DNA of 64,000 nt from Opisthorchis felineus (taxonomy: Eukaryota; Platyhelminthes; Trematoda; Opisthorchiida; Opisthorchiidae). The DNA lies in contig SJOL01003794.1 in assembly GCA_004794785.1 (NCBI GenBank), positions 14,102 through 78,101 of the forward strand, read 5' to 3'. A program made the position numbers and the translations under genes. The notes below the pieces were generated by a model. The model did no database searches. It was given only the letters and a program-made list of their open reading frames with translations, and was not told the origin of the DNA. Positions 46,990-59,569 of the stretch are shown in pieces (position 1 is the first letter of the stretch; every line of letters begins with the position of its first letter).

Positions 46990-47665
46990 TCGGTTTGCTT
47001 GATATAGTCTGTGACTAGCAGATTTGTGGCTATACAGGACTACGTTGTCCACAAAAAATCTACGTAGTCAGGTAAACATATGCACTTTTTCAGCTTCACC
47101 TCGTTAAAGTACAAAAGGAGCGTGGTAAAAACGCTGTTTACACTGGATTGCTTTGCTGATGGATTAGAACTACTCAAGAAAACCTTGGAATAAAACGGAT
47201 ATCTTTTGAGCTTTGTCAGGACATGCGCCAAAGTTGGAGTTGAACCCAGTAAGTTTGTCACTGCATTTAAGAAGCTGATCTACGCAGAGCTCCCTCTCGA
47301 AAGAGCGAGCACCATGAGAACATTACCAAGGCGCCTACTGGCTACGTGCATTGTGGCAGGACTACATGTTCTCAGCCAGACTTAGGGGTTACGACTACTC
47401 TAAATCAAGGAACACCAACCTATTTTGGACAAGTCATATTGCGTATACCAACTTATGTGTAATTGCAGAGCCACTGCTGTGAAGCACCAGTGTTCCTCTC
47501 TACTGTTGCTGGCACCGATACTACTGATGAATTGCAGAGCAATTTACTTTGGCAGAACCGATAGACGCCTCTCCACTAGGATGAGAAAAAATGTATTCCT
47601 GAGTACGAATTTATCGTTTTCGGATTACCGAATCGACATGCAGACCGAACACTATCTTCCATAAC
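46990..47665 (+). pseudogene. Penelope-like element, GIY-YIG endonuclease fragment
   Basis: The frame beginning 47425 reads SYCVYQLMCNC, then after an insertion AIYFGRTDRRLSTRMRKNV. This is the VYxxxCxCGxxYIGxTxRxLxxRxxEH signature of the GIY-YIG domain at the C-terminus of Penelope-like retroelements. A 69-bp in-frame insertion separates the two halves, bounded by the direct repeat AATTGCAGAGC at 47461-47471 and 47530-47540. Upstream, 46990-47420 may hold decayed thumb sequence but shows no firm motif. The RT proper is absent. Confidence 0.65.
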
Positions 47666-49469
47666 CGGGTGTCTGCTCGTCACAGGTCATCAAGTAAATC
47701 TTATCATAACATTTACTACTTTTCTTTGCCAATGAAATTCACGTGTCCTGAAGTTTGCCTTGAATGCTGCAACAAATCGACTGAAGCCCTCGTTGTATGT
47801 TTAGAAACAGGTTGATAAAATTCGTGACGTAATAGGTGATATTTGCAGTCTGATCGGTTGGCTGACCCAATCCGTAATCCTGCGATGAGCTGTTTCGAAA
47901 GTTACTGCAAAACTTATTTTCCCGGTTATTGGATTTGGTAGTGACGTGACAGCACGAAACACATGCACCCATCAGTCTTCCTGTTCCCACTGTATCAGTC
48001 AAACTTCCGAAGGGAAATAACTGCTATAGGCTTTCAGCACTGGACTAGCTTCTTCATACAACAGAATTTGCTCTGCTTTCCAGAAGACTTACTGGAAGGG
48101 AAGCACCGCACTGACTCAACAACTATGACCACAACTTGTTTCCATCCAAGTTCAACATACATTAACGCTGAAATTTTGCTTCGTCCATCTATGCCACCAG
48201 TTTGCACCATTATATTCAAGGGGTACGTTCCAATGGGCACGGTCGAACTAGTGTGCGTCAGAAGCAGAGTAATTTTAATGCTCGACAAGAAGCCGTAAAG
48301 AAGATGACGCGGTCGTGAAGTTCAGCACCATGATCAGTAAAGCGTACAACAGAATGGCCGGACCGTCAGCATTTTTCAGGTCACTTTTAACCTGACACAT
48401 CAGACTGACCTTATTGTCATTACCGTCGATTCCCTCAACCAATGGCTACCCTCGCTGCACGCCCGGTGTCCGCTCATGGGCGCGTCGATATGATTGTCAC
48501 TTGAGGGTAAGGTAGCCAAGACAGCTGTGATTTAAACTACAGGACGCTACGGCCTGCACAGTCGTCATTCCAGAATGTAAGTGCTGGCACGCTTATTGAC
48601 TGTAGCTTTAGCTAAGTCCAATCTAAGCACAAGGTTTGAGTCAAAAGCAGGTGAGAACTTCGCGTCTAATTTTATGGCACCCTGTGATGTATTGCACATG
48701 GAAATCAGAAAGATACCACTGCAGAAAGCTTCGTTAGCCAGAGAAATAAGCGGCTGTTTTATCTTGGAATTCCATCAAGCGTCAGAAATTGAAAAAGCCT
48801 GAAATAAGAAAGGCTGAAGCACGCGTTCGCTGCTCAGTGTGATACTCAGTAATAAGACTTAACACATATCACTCTGCTTACAGATTACAAATTTGGCGAG
48901 TATATCACTTGAAGTTCCACTGCATCGGTAACATCCTCCGTGGATTGTACAATGAGGCAAAAGTCTTTTTCAATCGGTTTAGGGAATACAACAAAGGGAT
49001 AGTAAACCATGTGTGGGAGGACACATAAAGTGGCAGACTTCAAGATGGGGAGGTTGTGGGGGTTCGAAGGTAAAATGTAAGTTTTCTGACTTTTTTGGAA
49101 GTGGATTCGGCATGAAGGAACCAGCTGAGGTTACTTGTGATGATCAGTCTCAAATACTACATCGTGGAAGAGCTTGGAATGCAAACCCCATTAAGAGTGA
49201 GGGAAGGAAGATTGCCGAACAAATAGTCATATGTCCTTTCTACATCAAAACACTCAGTGACACTGGTGGCCCTGAAGCAAACCCATTCAGGTACTGCTCT
49301 AGCTTTTAGATTAACATCAACTCTCGGCGTGTGATCCATGTATCTAAGCATACTTGCAGTGGATAAAATAATGAGGGAGGCCTTGTTACTAACATATGGC
49401 GAAATTAAAAAAGAAGGAAGCACTCACTTAAGAAGCGCCCGCATGTTTGGTGGGTAGTTTTCGGCCACC
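47666..49469. other. Unrecognised DNA
   Basis: Frames 47963-48298 (+, 111 codons) and 49013-49309 (+, 98 codons) are without recognised domains. Confidence 0.35.
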
Positions 49470-49745
49470 CACGCTTGTAAATTGGGCCCTAAGAAGGGTT
49501 AGACGGATCGTGGGCTGTCGAGGAGTTTTCAGCAACCTTATGAGCATTTTTTTACGTCAAGACAATGCATTGCGATGTCTCGCATATCGTACCAACTGAA
49601 ACACGAGGTGGCCTGGTGCATGTACCTTCAGTTGAAGAAGACAATCATAAAAGGGAAGTTTATCTGGATCCAGTTGAGTCCCTCGTCTAAACCAAATTCG
49701 TATACAGATGATAGTATTTGGCGAAAGTCTCCACTAATTTGGTGA
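49470..49745 (+). mobile_element. Decayed retrozyme copy
   Basis: The + strand shows CCTAAGAAGGG, GGATCGTGGGCTGTCGA and TTTTCAGCAACCTTATGAG at 49488-49544, the ribozyme 3' half and following body. CTGATGAG and GAAA are no longer recognisable. The body continues with CGTACCAACTGAAACACGAG and ends near GATAGTATTTGGCGAAA (about 49728). Confidence 0.75.
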
Positions 49746-52700
49746 GGATATCAAAGCAGGATTTGATAAAAATAGGTGGCAGAAGGTCAGAACCACTCTC
49801 CTTTTTAACTTCAAGTTCGATAGCTTTCGGAGTTCTGGGCCAAACCCGGGTAGGATTTTGTCAAAAAGCTTGAGCTCCATGTGGGGTATAATGTGGAGAT
49901 TTTTCTAAAGTCAAAACACGGCGTCGTGGAATAAGATGATATAATAACTTAATATAACTTTCTTGTGCAACACCTTTCTCAGTGTCTGCGATACGGTAAG
50001 ATTTTTGTAGAAAGCGAAGCTGGTGGGCTGGTTAGTTGGACCAGTGTGGGTGGCTATAATTGTTCAGCGTGGAACGTTAAGCCTCTCTCATGGTTGGGTG
50101 GTGGAAGTCAATTCGGTAAGACTGTGCAAAGATGTAATTAATCACTCTAATTGAGAAACCGTTGTTCGAAAACAGAATCCATTTTTGCAATTCTCAATCT
50201 TGTTCCTCCTAGAGTGCAGTAGTCGTTATAGAAAACCTTCGTGTGGGAAACGCGAAAATGAAAGTTACTAAGATTTGTTTTTCTTTACAATGTGATTCGT
50301 CGATGCCAACAAAACATTCTTCACTAACCGAGCGGACACATTTTACGTTCCAGGTTAACGAGGATTGAAATAAAACCATCATTCACGGGTAGCTAATTTA
50401 CTCCTGACTTTGCCGTGCTCGCTAGCTAAATGGGAGATAAACATATTTTAGCGTTGGAGAACCACTCAAGACGCGACAGATGTAATTGGACACGGCTCAA
50501 TTCATTTGTCTGACCTGTGACACGACAACAGGTTAGTTTGTTGGGGTCTTCGCCAGAAAGCTTTATTCTTCCACCGGAAAGATTAAGATATTGTCTCGCA
50601 CCCAGTAAAGACGAAGGAGTCAAAGAATTTCCTGTACGTCAGTGGTTAACGGTTGTTAGCTGCAAAGCGTAGCCCAAAGAGGCAGCGGAACAAACGCTCG
50701 TATTTTCAAGAGTGATATGGTTCCTGTGGAGCCATATTCCTCTCGTGAAAAAGACCCAACCATAGTTTCTCCGATCTAAGCCATCTTGTCAACCTCAAAA
50801 TTTCAAGTGGGATTCTAAAGATATATCGCTCTAGCTGCTCCTAAAGTTGACACAAAACGACGTCTTTGGGGTCTTCTTTTGGTTAAAGCTTCACTTTGGC
50901 GGAGAATAAAATAGATGTTTTTATTTTCAGGGAGTATTTTACCATTATGGACACCACAACGTTCAAATTGTCTGTGGTTTTCGCCGACTGCAGTGAGCAA
51001 GTAACTTAAAAAAGAATGACTGCAGCAGGAGAACGAAACAATTGAAGTGACCCCAAGTAAAGTAATACAACACTACGAAATGACCAGTGACACCGTTTGT
51101 TCGGGTGCGGTACCATCCCTAACCACTAGCCACTGAATGCAGAGGTCAGAGGCAGACCCTTCTATTTGTGTATTACTATATATTGGCTTGGAAGGCTGTA
51201 GTTTGAGTTGAGTTCCAATGGAATACAGATTTTACACACAACAGATGGGAGAGGCTTGACCTACTACTCCAGCTGCGCAACAGTAGACAGACGAAGAAAC
51301 AGAGTACGGTGAACTCAAGGATTTCGAAAATCCTGTCTCGTCAATCAGTTTTGTACCAAAGAGGTTCCTGTACTTAAAGCCACCTAATTTTGTTTATTGT
51401 TTCTCATATGAAGTATATTAGTAGAAACTAAACGTTTGATAAGATTTCGGGGGGACATTCCTTCACGGATATGCTACCTGCGTGAACTGCGCACACTGGG
51501 GTACTTGAATGCTACATGCAGGTTTTTGCTGCAAAGCGTGCACCCAAAAAAAAAACAGCGAGTTTTATATCTTTTCTGCTTAAGTGCTGTGTAAACCGTA
51601 TACGGATGCATAATTTTGCTTTCCTACCCCACACCGAAACCCTTGTGTCTTGTATTTTCTAGATGGGTGTACCAAATGTGATCACTAACCCAGGTCTACG
51701 GAAGGTGTTTGCTTCAGGAACATCTACAGTGTGTGCAACTTAGTTGACCGCTAACTCTTGTCTCCCAAACTAAGAGGGACTGATATTCAAGTATTCCTCC
51801 TGCCCCTCTTATCTAGTTTTCGTAGGCTCAAATTGGGGAGAAGATGTTGGAACCTTAGAATCCCTTTTCTCACTGGTTCTTCTCGGTATTTTTACACGGA
51901 CCGCTTAATTTTGGACTATTAAGGCATTACAATAAAAAGCTGATGATTTGCTTTGGGTGGACAACACAGCCTATGCTAGCGGACGCCCGCTTTTAAAAAT
52001 GATATACAGGTTGTAGGCTTGTGAGCAATCAAAAAATCTTCACATCTGAACATACGCAAATATATTTTGATTGGTTTCATAATGGAGAAAACTCAGTAGC
52101 TATCAACAAAGGTTCATTTCGCCAAATTAGTTATATGAAATATCTTGTTGTGATATCCTGTGCACAGACAAAGCATTATCACGTTGACTGAAACTTTCCT
52201 AAATTTTGTGTTACTTTGTGCGACGATTTTCTTCCGTTAACGTGGTAAGTGCGGTTGTCCAAAAGTTTACGCTTGTGAACATTCACCCACTGGTTTAACT
52301 TCTCATCCTGTCTTTTCAGGGAATTGATAAAACGAACTTTATTATTTTAGAACGGTGCATTTGGTAGTTATCAGTGTCTAGCTACACACAGTTTACCTTT
52401 TCAAGAGGTCGCTTCTTTGAGAGAGATAAGACCTTTGGACATATCTTCTTTGGACCATCCCTGATTACTTTTATCTCTTGTTACACTCTTTCAAAGACAT
52501 CATGCGCATCTGCAATCAAACATGTCCGCATACAAAATATCGGTGGCTGCTTATCCGTCTCACTCACTAACCCATGAAATCAGCTTGTGAATCTAAACTC
52601 TTAAGTATAGTACGTACGCTGTTTTCTATGCAGTTTTATCGTCGAAGATCGGTTCGACAGCCCTATACGGGTTTTGTCAGAAAATTTGTGTGCAGTGTGT

Positions 52701-52785
52701 CCTGCCAAGAAAATATACTGCGATTTCCTGACCAGATTCTGAGGAGGTTTTTGTGCACCATATTTATTTGAAGAATACCATAGAT
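49746..52785. other. Gene-poor stretch
   Basis: Short frames only; a 10-base A run lies near 51547. No recognised repeats or structured RNAs. Confidence 0.35.
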
Positions 52786-52855
52786 GAGAGATCCAGCTGC
52801 GTCTTCGTTAAGGCTAAAGGGATTTTCAAATAAGTATATTGCCAGTGGGGTGAGG
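52786..52855 (+). repeat. Short retrozyme body fragment
   Basis: GATGAGAGATCCAGCTGCGTCT and TTTTCAAATAAGTATATT keep the order and spacing of the ACGAGAGATTCAGTTGCGTCT ... TTGCAAATGAGTGTATTT part of the unit at 24.1 kb (reverse strand there). Confidence 0.55.
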
Positions 52856-53098
52856 ATAGAGGGTCTGTTATAAAGTTGGCCGGTTTTTGAATGCTGTTCT
52901 ACCTGTTCAGCTTACTTAAATTGGTGTGTTTGGTTTGGTTAATGCTACGGGAGGGAGAGGTTCAGGGATTACAGGGAATTACGTTGTTTCTGTTTGACAA
53001 TGAACTTCTACTGATGATCCGTCTTCACTGATAATCGCATATCACATGTCAGCTCAGCTAATCTACACGTCACCAGTTCCGCTCTTGTTCTATCCACA
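52856..53098. other. Unrecognised DNA
   Basis: Nothing recognised between the retrozyme fragment and the Penelope-like relic. Confidence 0.35.
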
Positions 53099-54560
53099 CT
53101 AGGAAGCTTGGTCATTTGCTTTTCCCCTATCATCATACACATGCCCGGCAGTTGTTAATTCTTTGACTAGCGCTTGATATTCTTCTGCAGTCCTTAGTGG
53201 TTTATTTTTTCTCTTGCCTTTACCGATTCTGGTGTCAGTTTCTCTGGCAGCCGGTCCTATGTGAAACCTAGCGCAGGTTTTGCGCTTCATTCTTAAACAA
53301 TTTCTGGCCCTACTTACCAGCAGGGGATCCTTCAACTAAATAGCATAAAGGCAGTGTTTCCCTTCTGAAACGTTGATTTAGGTCTGTGGAATTACTTCAG
53401 ATTTTTCTGTTTTTTATGGAACAATGGCTTTTTGGTCCATTTTTTGTCTGGTGTAGATAAGGCCATCGGTTTATTCATAAATCACGCTTAATCAAGATGG
53501 CTGGATATCCACTATCTCGAAGTCCGTCTTTACATTACTTTGGGCTGCTTTCTGGCCAACTTACCTGGGCACAAGGTCCCATTCGGCTAAATATTCATGA
53601 AGCATTACTGGCGAATAACATCCCAGGATAAGCCGATGAACAACTGAGAATTTCACCATTGTTCGTTGATTTCCGGTGGATGGTTTTAAGTTTAAAACCA
53701 ATCTTGTGTGTCATACAGTCAAACATGCACAGTATGGCCAGAACTGACTCTATGTATCTGCTGAATTTAACCCAAGGGAGGTAATGGTAGAATTCACATG
53801 TCTTACCCAGTTTAAATAGGGTAGATTTTTTATCTACTCCAAAATATTTCGGTGAATTTGAAGATTCTGTCCAAGCTTTCTGTTCTGCAGATCTACGTAC
53901 TAGACCTTGCTCTTTATTGTAGATCACCGAGTGGAAAAATAAATGGGCTTTAAACGTGTTGTATGCATTCCATCATTTCATCTACAACAGATCGTGTCCG
54001 CTCTGATATGCCTCGTCTCTCATCAGCACATTCGGCACATTTGTGTACAACGAACTGACGTTAAAATTCACAAGAACATCCTCTGGTTCCAATGAGAATG
54101 AGTGATATTGCTGGCGAGGTCGTACATTTCGAGATTACTATCCAAAATACCTTCTAAAAATCTGGTCAGCTCAAGGGTTGGAGAACATATGCCGTCCACT
54201 AGCGGTATAATGGGGGCATCTACCTTCTAGATCCTCTGATGGATTACGCTTTTGGAATGCAAAAGATGCCACTTGCTGGTTCGATTTGACTTGTCGATTT
54301 GGCAGAATTTCTGGCAGCGGTAAATATCTACAAAGTGCTTATGGATGTGTAGTCTTAGGCGACTTACCCTGAAAAATACATAACACTGAAATTTCTCCTT
54401 TGAAGTACCATCTATGATTTTCCCCGTAAGATATTATTTTTCATGTAGTTGCGTCCATTATGGCAAGTCCATGTCCTCATTCGCCGCTAGCAGGGTGTGA
54501 TGTATGGTATTGATAACAAGTATTCATGCTCACCCTATCCATGTATCAAACCCGCATAAT
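53099..54560 (-). pseudogene. Penelope-like element, reverse transcriptase relic
   Basis: On the - strand, APIIPLVDGICSPTLELTRF (about 54165-54222) matches the RPIVxGIxSPTYxLxxFL block of Penelope-like RT. After a frameshift, LEPEDVLVNFNVSSLYTNVP (about 54025-54092) matches DVLVSFDVVSLFTNVP; the motif-A catalytic Asp is Asn here. Further on, KTIHRKSTNNGEILS (about 53645-53692) matches the TxVYRKPTxTGxxL block after the palm. The frame 53099-53335 (RARNCL, then EEYQALVKELT) fits the thumb. The YVDD box is not recognisable. No GIY-YIG domain follows at lower coordinates. It is a dead copy. Confidence 0.8.
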
Positions 54561-54884
54561 GATTCATCTGAGCCTCACCTAAATTGACACAAAGTCGGTA
54601 AAATCACGATAACCACGGTAGATGGTGCTCTCGCTACCAGACCCGTATATGCGAAACGTTAAACGCGCAGAAGTGAAGCATCTAAATTCTCTAAGGTCAC
54701 ATAAAATCAACATGGTTTCCTTCTCCGAGTCTACGGAATGTTGATTTTTGTTAAATAAGCTGTTCTGTCGTTTGTAACTACAGTCGCAATTACAGTCGTG
54801 AGCTACTGCGACACCCAAATGTTCCATGGTCAATATATTACACCAGTAACAGTTGTTTTATGCTGATTTGACCTGACACGTAAC
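54561..54884. other. Unrecognised DNA
   Basis: Possibly the N-terminal part of the Penelope-like relic; no motif seen. Confidence 0.3.
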
Positions 54885-54985
54885 AAGATATTGCCCGAAG
54901 AAATACACTGATTTGCAATTAAATTTAGCGTCAATAGAAGACTCAAAAGTTTCTCAGTTGAATCCGTTGTTCATGAATATTGGTA
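54885..54985 (-). repeat. Decayed retrozyme body fragment
   Basis: GAAATACACTGATTTGCAA (54899-54917), TCTCAGTTGAATC and GTTCATGAATATT follow the order of GAAATACACTCATTTGCAA ... CAACTGAATCTCTCGTTTATGATATT at 24.1 kb. It lies just upstream of the Penelope-like relic. Confidence 0.55.
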
Positions 54986-57900
54986 TGGTAGCAAGAAAAA
55001 AGGTACTGGGTAACATCCTTCAAGACAAGATAGCAAAACTAATATATACAACTCAGTGGACATGATGAACAAGTTTTAAAGGATCAACAGTCATTCAAAC
55101 AGTTACTTAAATACTTCCATAAATGGCCAGTCGTACAAGAATAGTTTGCGACCCTTGGGTTATTCTAAACAAGTCAACCAAGTAATCAAGTCTTATTTGA
55201 GATGCTCAGTGTCCAATCCAAAACGGTCAATACATAATGCAATTGATATCCTGTTAAAACTGATCAGAAATGTTTAAAGTATGTGATCTTCATTAGTGGG
55301 GTGGTTTTTTTTATCTTCATGATTATTTACAACTAAGTTTAGAAGTGTATAAACTCTTGAACCGGAATCGTAAATTTGCTGGTACTATGGCATATTCAGA
55401 AAGCGAATCACATGTTTGCATATCATTCAGTTACCCACACAAGAAGCCTGCAGACTAGACGTTCATGTCAGCCAGCAGTGTGGCAGGCGGAAGGAGACAT
55501 CGATACAGTAATATGGCTTTCTAGAGCCTACATGTGATCTTCACACCAGCAAGTTTCCAGATTTAGTTTGCGAAGATAAATGATAAATCTCACTGTATTT
55601 TCTTGAAACAGCTGTGTGACGAAATTACAAGACCGTCCATCTCTTTTATCGCAACTTCAACCCTAGTGGATGGAATGGAATAATTTGTCCGATACGAAGT
55701 GATGGAACCCATAGGAGAATAAACTTAGAAGGCAGAGAAACATCAATGGAGGCAGATGCGTCAAACCAGGAGAATAAAGAAATCTCAAAAGCCAGAATTA
55801 AACAGCTGCCCTATTGGACCACCACCCCCGCGGGAAATTTGTTGCTCCTTTCAAATCATTCCGCCGCAGGACATTAATAAGGGCTGGCATTTTTTTAAAA
55901 TTGTCTAAATGATTTATTTGGTGAGTGGGACTCTGATTTCGACCAGGTACTGAGATTTCAGTCCTTGATGGGTGAAAACAGGAGACGCGCGATCCGCGTC
56001 AGCACTGTCCAAATTCGACGCCAAGCTTTGTAGAATTAGGTCGGAGCGGAGAAGTATGGATTAGGCATCGCGTCATTTCAGCCACACTGCAGGTATTGCT
56101 CTGTTGCTTAGCTGAACGCCAGCTGCGGGTGTCTGAACCTTAACTTGTTCGTCGCCGTCCTTGTCGGAAGCTCAATGGCTACCGGGATTTTTCACAGCCT
56201 TTGTTTCCCAAGCTTGTACTAGTGTCGTCGGTATGACGCACTCATTCAGGTGAAATCAACGCAGGCCACATCATATACACAAATCCTACTTTTTATCTTG
56301 GAACTCTAGAACACATACGTTTACGGCCCTTCTCTGAATCTAGAAATCAACCGAGTGGCTGTTCGTCGCATTCCTTCAAGTTCGTAACACTCCGCAGTAC
56401 CTGGAATTAATCAACTTTACCATGTGCTGGCAATGAGCATATGAATTTGACCGCCAACCTCGACACAGAATTCTTTGTCCACTGAGGGGATAAACGGCGG
56501 ATATCCCAAAGAAGCCTCCTGTCTTTTCTAATAGCCAGTGCCGTAAAATTCTTAGTTTTTAATTTATCTCTAAATTTATCTGCATTCCAAGATGCCACAC
56601 TCAGTGCTATGCCTCCGAGGGCAATACTTCTAAGTAGTATGTGGTAGTTAGAATGCGGCCAATCTGGACTACCTCAACATATCCAGTAGTTTTCAAACAT
56701 CTTACCTAGTTCCCTCTTGTCCTTCTTGGCTCTTTTCTTCATACCCCAAGATAGTTCACGAAGAACAGGTAGTTAGGGTTCAATGGGTTACAGATCCTAT
56801 TCAGATGCACGTTGAACTGCCTCTGTCTTATGAAAGAGCGACGATATTTGTGCCTTTTTACACATGCTATGAAATGATGATAGTAGGTTAACCTGAACAC
56901 CAACGTCACCAGACATAACAGAAGACGGCTTCTAGGATTTAGAGACTACCGGTTCGTTTGGCTGAAGCCTTTCATCTCCCAAGACAGGAAATGTGAGGTG
57001 TTTGTAGGTCTGAGTCTACGTACAATAGTGCTATTAATTCTTTACGGTTAATAAATCGGTTACTCTACAAGCAAAGAAGATAAGTCCTACATATTCTGGC
57101 GGAAAGTAATGCTTTGCTTACCAGGATCAGGCAAAGATACGTACTGTCATGATTCTGTTCCCTCGATAGGAGGTTTCATCCGACCATCAATGAAGGAATG
57201 AATTTGAGTAACCAAAGATTTAGTCTAAGATAAGTGGATGCGAGGCCATTTATCTTCAGAGCGCTTCCTTATTTCTTCTTACTTCAGTGCTTGTGTCTCT
57301 AGAATGCGATTGTAAGCCATGCTGGCAGTGTCCACAATCCGTGGAGTTCTGTTTGTTGTGAAGCCGTTGCAGCTTACGGAGTAAGTGGAACAGCAAAACC
57401 CAACGGTCGGCAATGTCCCAAAGCCTATATTCAGTAATATAAACAAATAACATTGCTACTTGGGGCCAGAGGTGTGTAGAGGAAGAGTGATGGAAAACAG
57501 TGCCACAGTTCATACATCCTTCCTCAAAAGCAGACTGCCTCTTTTGTGACCTATGAAGGTGTTGGACTAAACAAATTACAGCTCTCATTTCGACCTAATT
57601 GAGAGAACGCGAGAATGACGATGCTAGCCGTACAAAATTTCATGACTTTAGAAAAAGAGGGTTAGAGAATACTCTGAAAATATATGGAAATAAATCACTA
57701 AAACTGTCATCTGGACGCCAACAATATCCCTGTAAATTACTTGTATTTTCTGGCGGTATCTTCCATCTAAAACAACTGAAATTATGGCTGAAAAATGGGT
57801 GGTCTTAAAGTTGTGCTGTATGGTTTACAAACATTGGTTATGTACATTTTTTGCAAAACGCTTCTCTCAGCCATCAGTACGCCTGTGTTGTTTGTACAGA

Positions 57901-58918
57901 ATTTCTTGAAAATCAAATAGCCACATTTAAGCCTTCTATGTACTTCATCGCCTAGCACGTACGATTAAAATTAACCTTAACTTAAACTTAACCTTCCATG
58001 ACTCTTATTTGAAGCTCTTTACTGAACTTTTTGATGTTGTCACCATGCAATTCCACTGTGAACGTAAACGTGCGGCTTACGTGGCTGCCGGAACAAATGA
58101 ACGAAATGGTAGCTGTCGCTTTTCTGGTCGGGCACTGATTCCTTCGCTGAATTGAGCATATTTGTTGCGATTTTCCATCAACAGTGGATACGAAATCACC
58201 CCCGGAGCTGCTGCAGCAGCTGTTTTGCGCTGAGTGGTGACTGCGTATACCTGTGTGTGCACCTAGCCAGTATTTATTTTCGATTAGGGCCAAATGTTTG
58301 GGTGGGTGGTCCTACTTGTTGATTCGTCGGCATGTACGCTGATTGGTCAAAGTCATGGAAAATTCGAGGTTGGCCTCCCCACTCGCATCTGTTAGTCAGC
58401 ACTTGCGTGAACAAAATCGTTGAGATCTTCAGTTTGCACATAGAAATCTTGGATGGTTTGACCCCTTCCGGTTATCGTCTTTAAGTTTGTTGGTCCGACA
58501 GTTAGCCCCACTTGAGTAATCCGGTTGATTAACCGATCCTTTATACGCACTGTTTCATAGATTGAGTCTACGTAACATTCCGTTTCATCAAAGTCATCGT
58601 AGAGTATCTTGCTTTCAAAAATTTTCCCTCCTATCTAGTTTCACAGCGTTCTAACATCTTCACGTTTTCAAAAATGAGTCCATGACATCCTTTGTGTTCA
58701 GGTGGAAATATTATGGAAAGTGGGTCATCACCGCAGTGTATTCGTTTATTCAAGTGGAAGGATTCTCTCAGTGACATATTTAACAATAAGTTCGGAATAC
58801 CATAGCTGCTGCTATGCTCAGACCATAGGACGAGGTGTTGGAGTCTGGAAAATCTTTCTCAACCCTTACGTTAGGCGTCATGACTGTGTGAATGTGGCAA
58901 ACCACTGACATTTTTAGT
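54986..58918. other. Gene-poor stretch with unassigned frames
   Basis: Frames 57256-57588 (-, 110 codons, Cys/His-rich) and 57988-58293 (-, 101 codons) begin with ATG but match no family I know and have no supporting context. I do not call them genes. Confidence 0.35.
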
Positions 58919-58945
58919 ACGTTCAAATGCAGAACATTTGAACGT
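58919..58945. repeat. Perfect 11-bp hairpin
   Basis: ACGTTCAAATG (58919-58929) and CATTTGAACGT (58935-58945) are exact reverse complements around CAGAA. No poly-T follows. Function unknown; it could be a small cruciform or a relic of a palindromic element. Confidence 0.7.
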
Positions 58946-59569
58946 GCCCGTTTGTGGGAGGTCCACAAAATTTGGGAAGCCAACCAGCCGTTTCGCACTT
59001 TGCGCAATAACTAAGAGGGACAATTTACCAAAATCTGACTATCAGTTTTACCTTTTTTCTTTCACACCTGACAACGGCAACTAAAATTGCCTCTGAAAAG
59101 TACCAACTCCTTCATGTGACACGCAATGGACTTCGCCTTGAGTCGCCTTGACGCTTTTGTTCGGTAAAATGTTTATCCTGTTCAAAGTGCTATATTTTTA
59201 TCACGATTTCGCCAAGCAATCACAGCTCAAACACATACACAAACAATGGCGTTTATGCAAACCACATGACCGAGCACGAAAATCCACATAAAACATTATC
59301 GCAAGACAATCCGAACCAAACTACAATTTCTTCGATCTACCGCTCTAAAATAGTACTCCGATTAAACTGCCTATCCTATTACGAATCTTTCACTTACTCT
59401 CTAATCTCTATTAGCGAGGTGGCCATATTTCTTAGGACCTAGAACAGTGACTGTCACGCCAATTGCTGGACTGTGAGATCGAGCGGACCCGGACGGATGT
59501 GAAGTAGGTCCTGTAGCTCCAGCTTACGCAGGCAGGGTGGGGACTGATCCACGGTGTCTCTGCTCATAG
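58946..59569. other. Unrecognised DNA
   Basis: No supported gene or repeat. Confidence 0.35.

Noticed and set aside
57965..57995. TTAACCTTAACTT-type text as telomere-like repeats
   Set aside because: Two or three irregular units that do not match the TTAGGG repeat of flatworms.
57988..58293. 101-codon minus-strand frame as a gene
   Set aside because: No recognisable domain, an alternative overlapping frame, and no supporting context.
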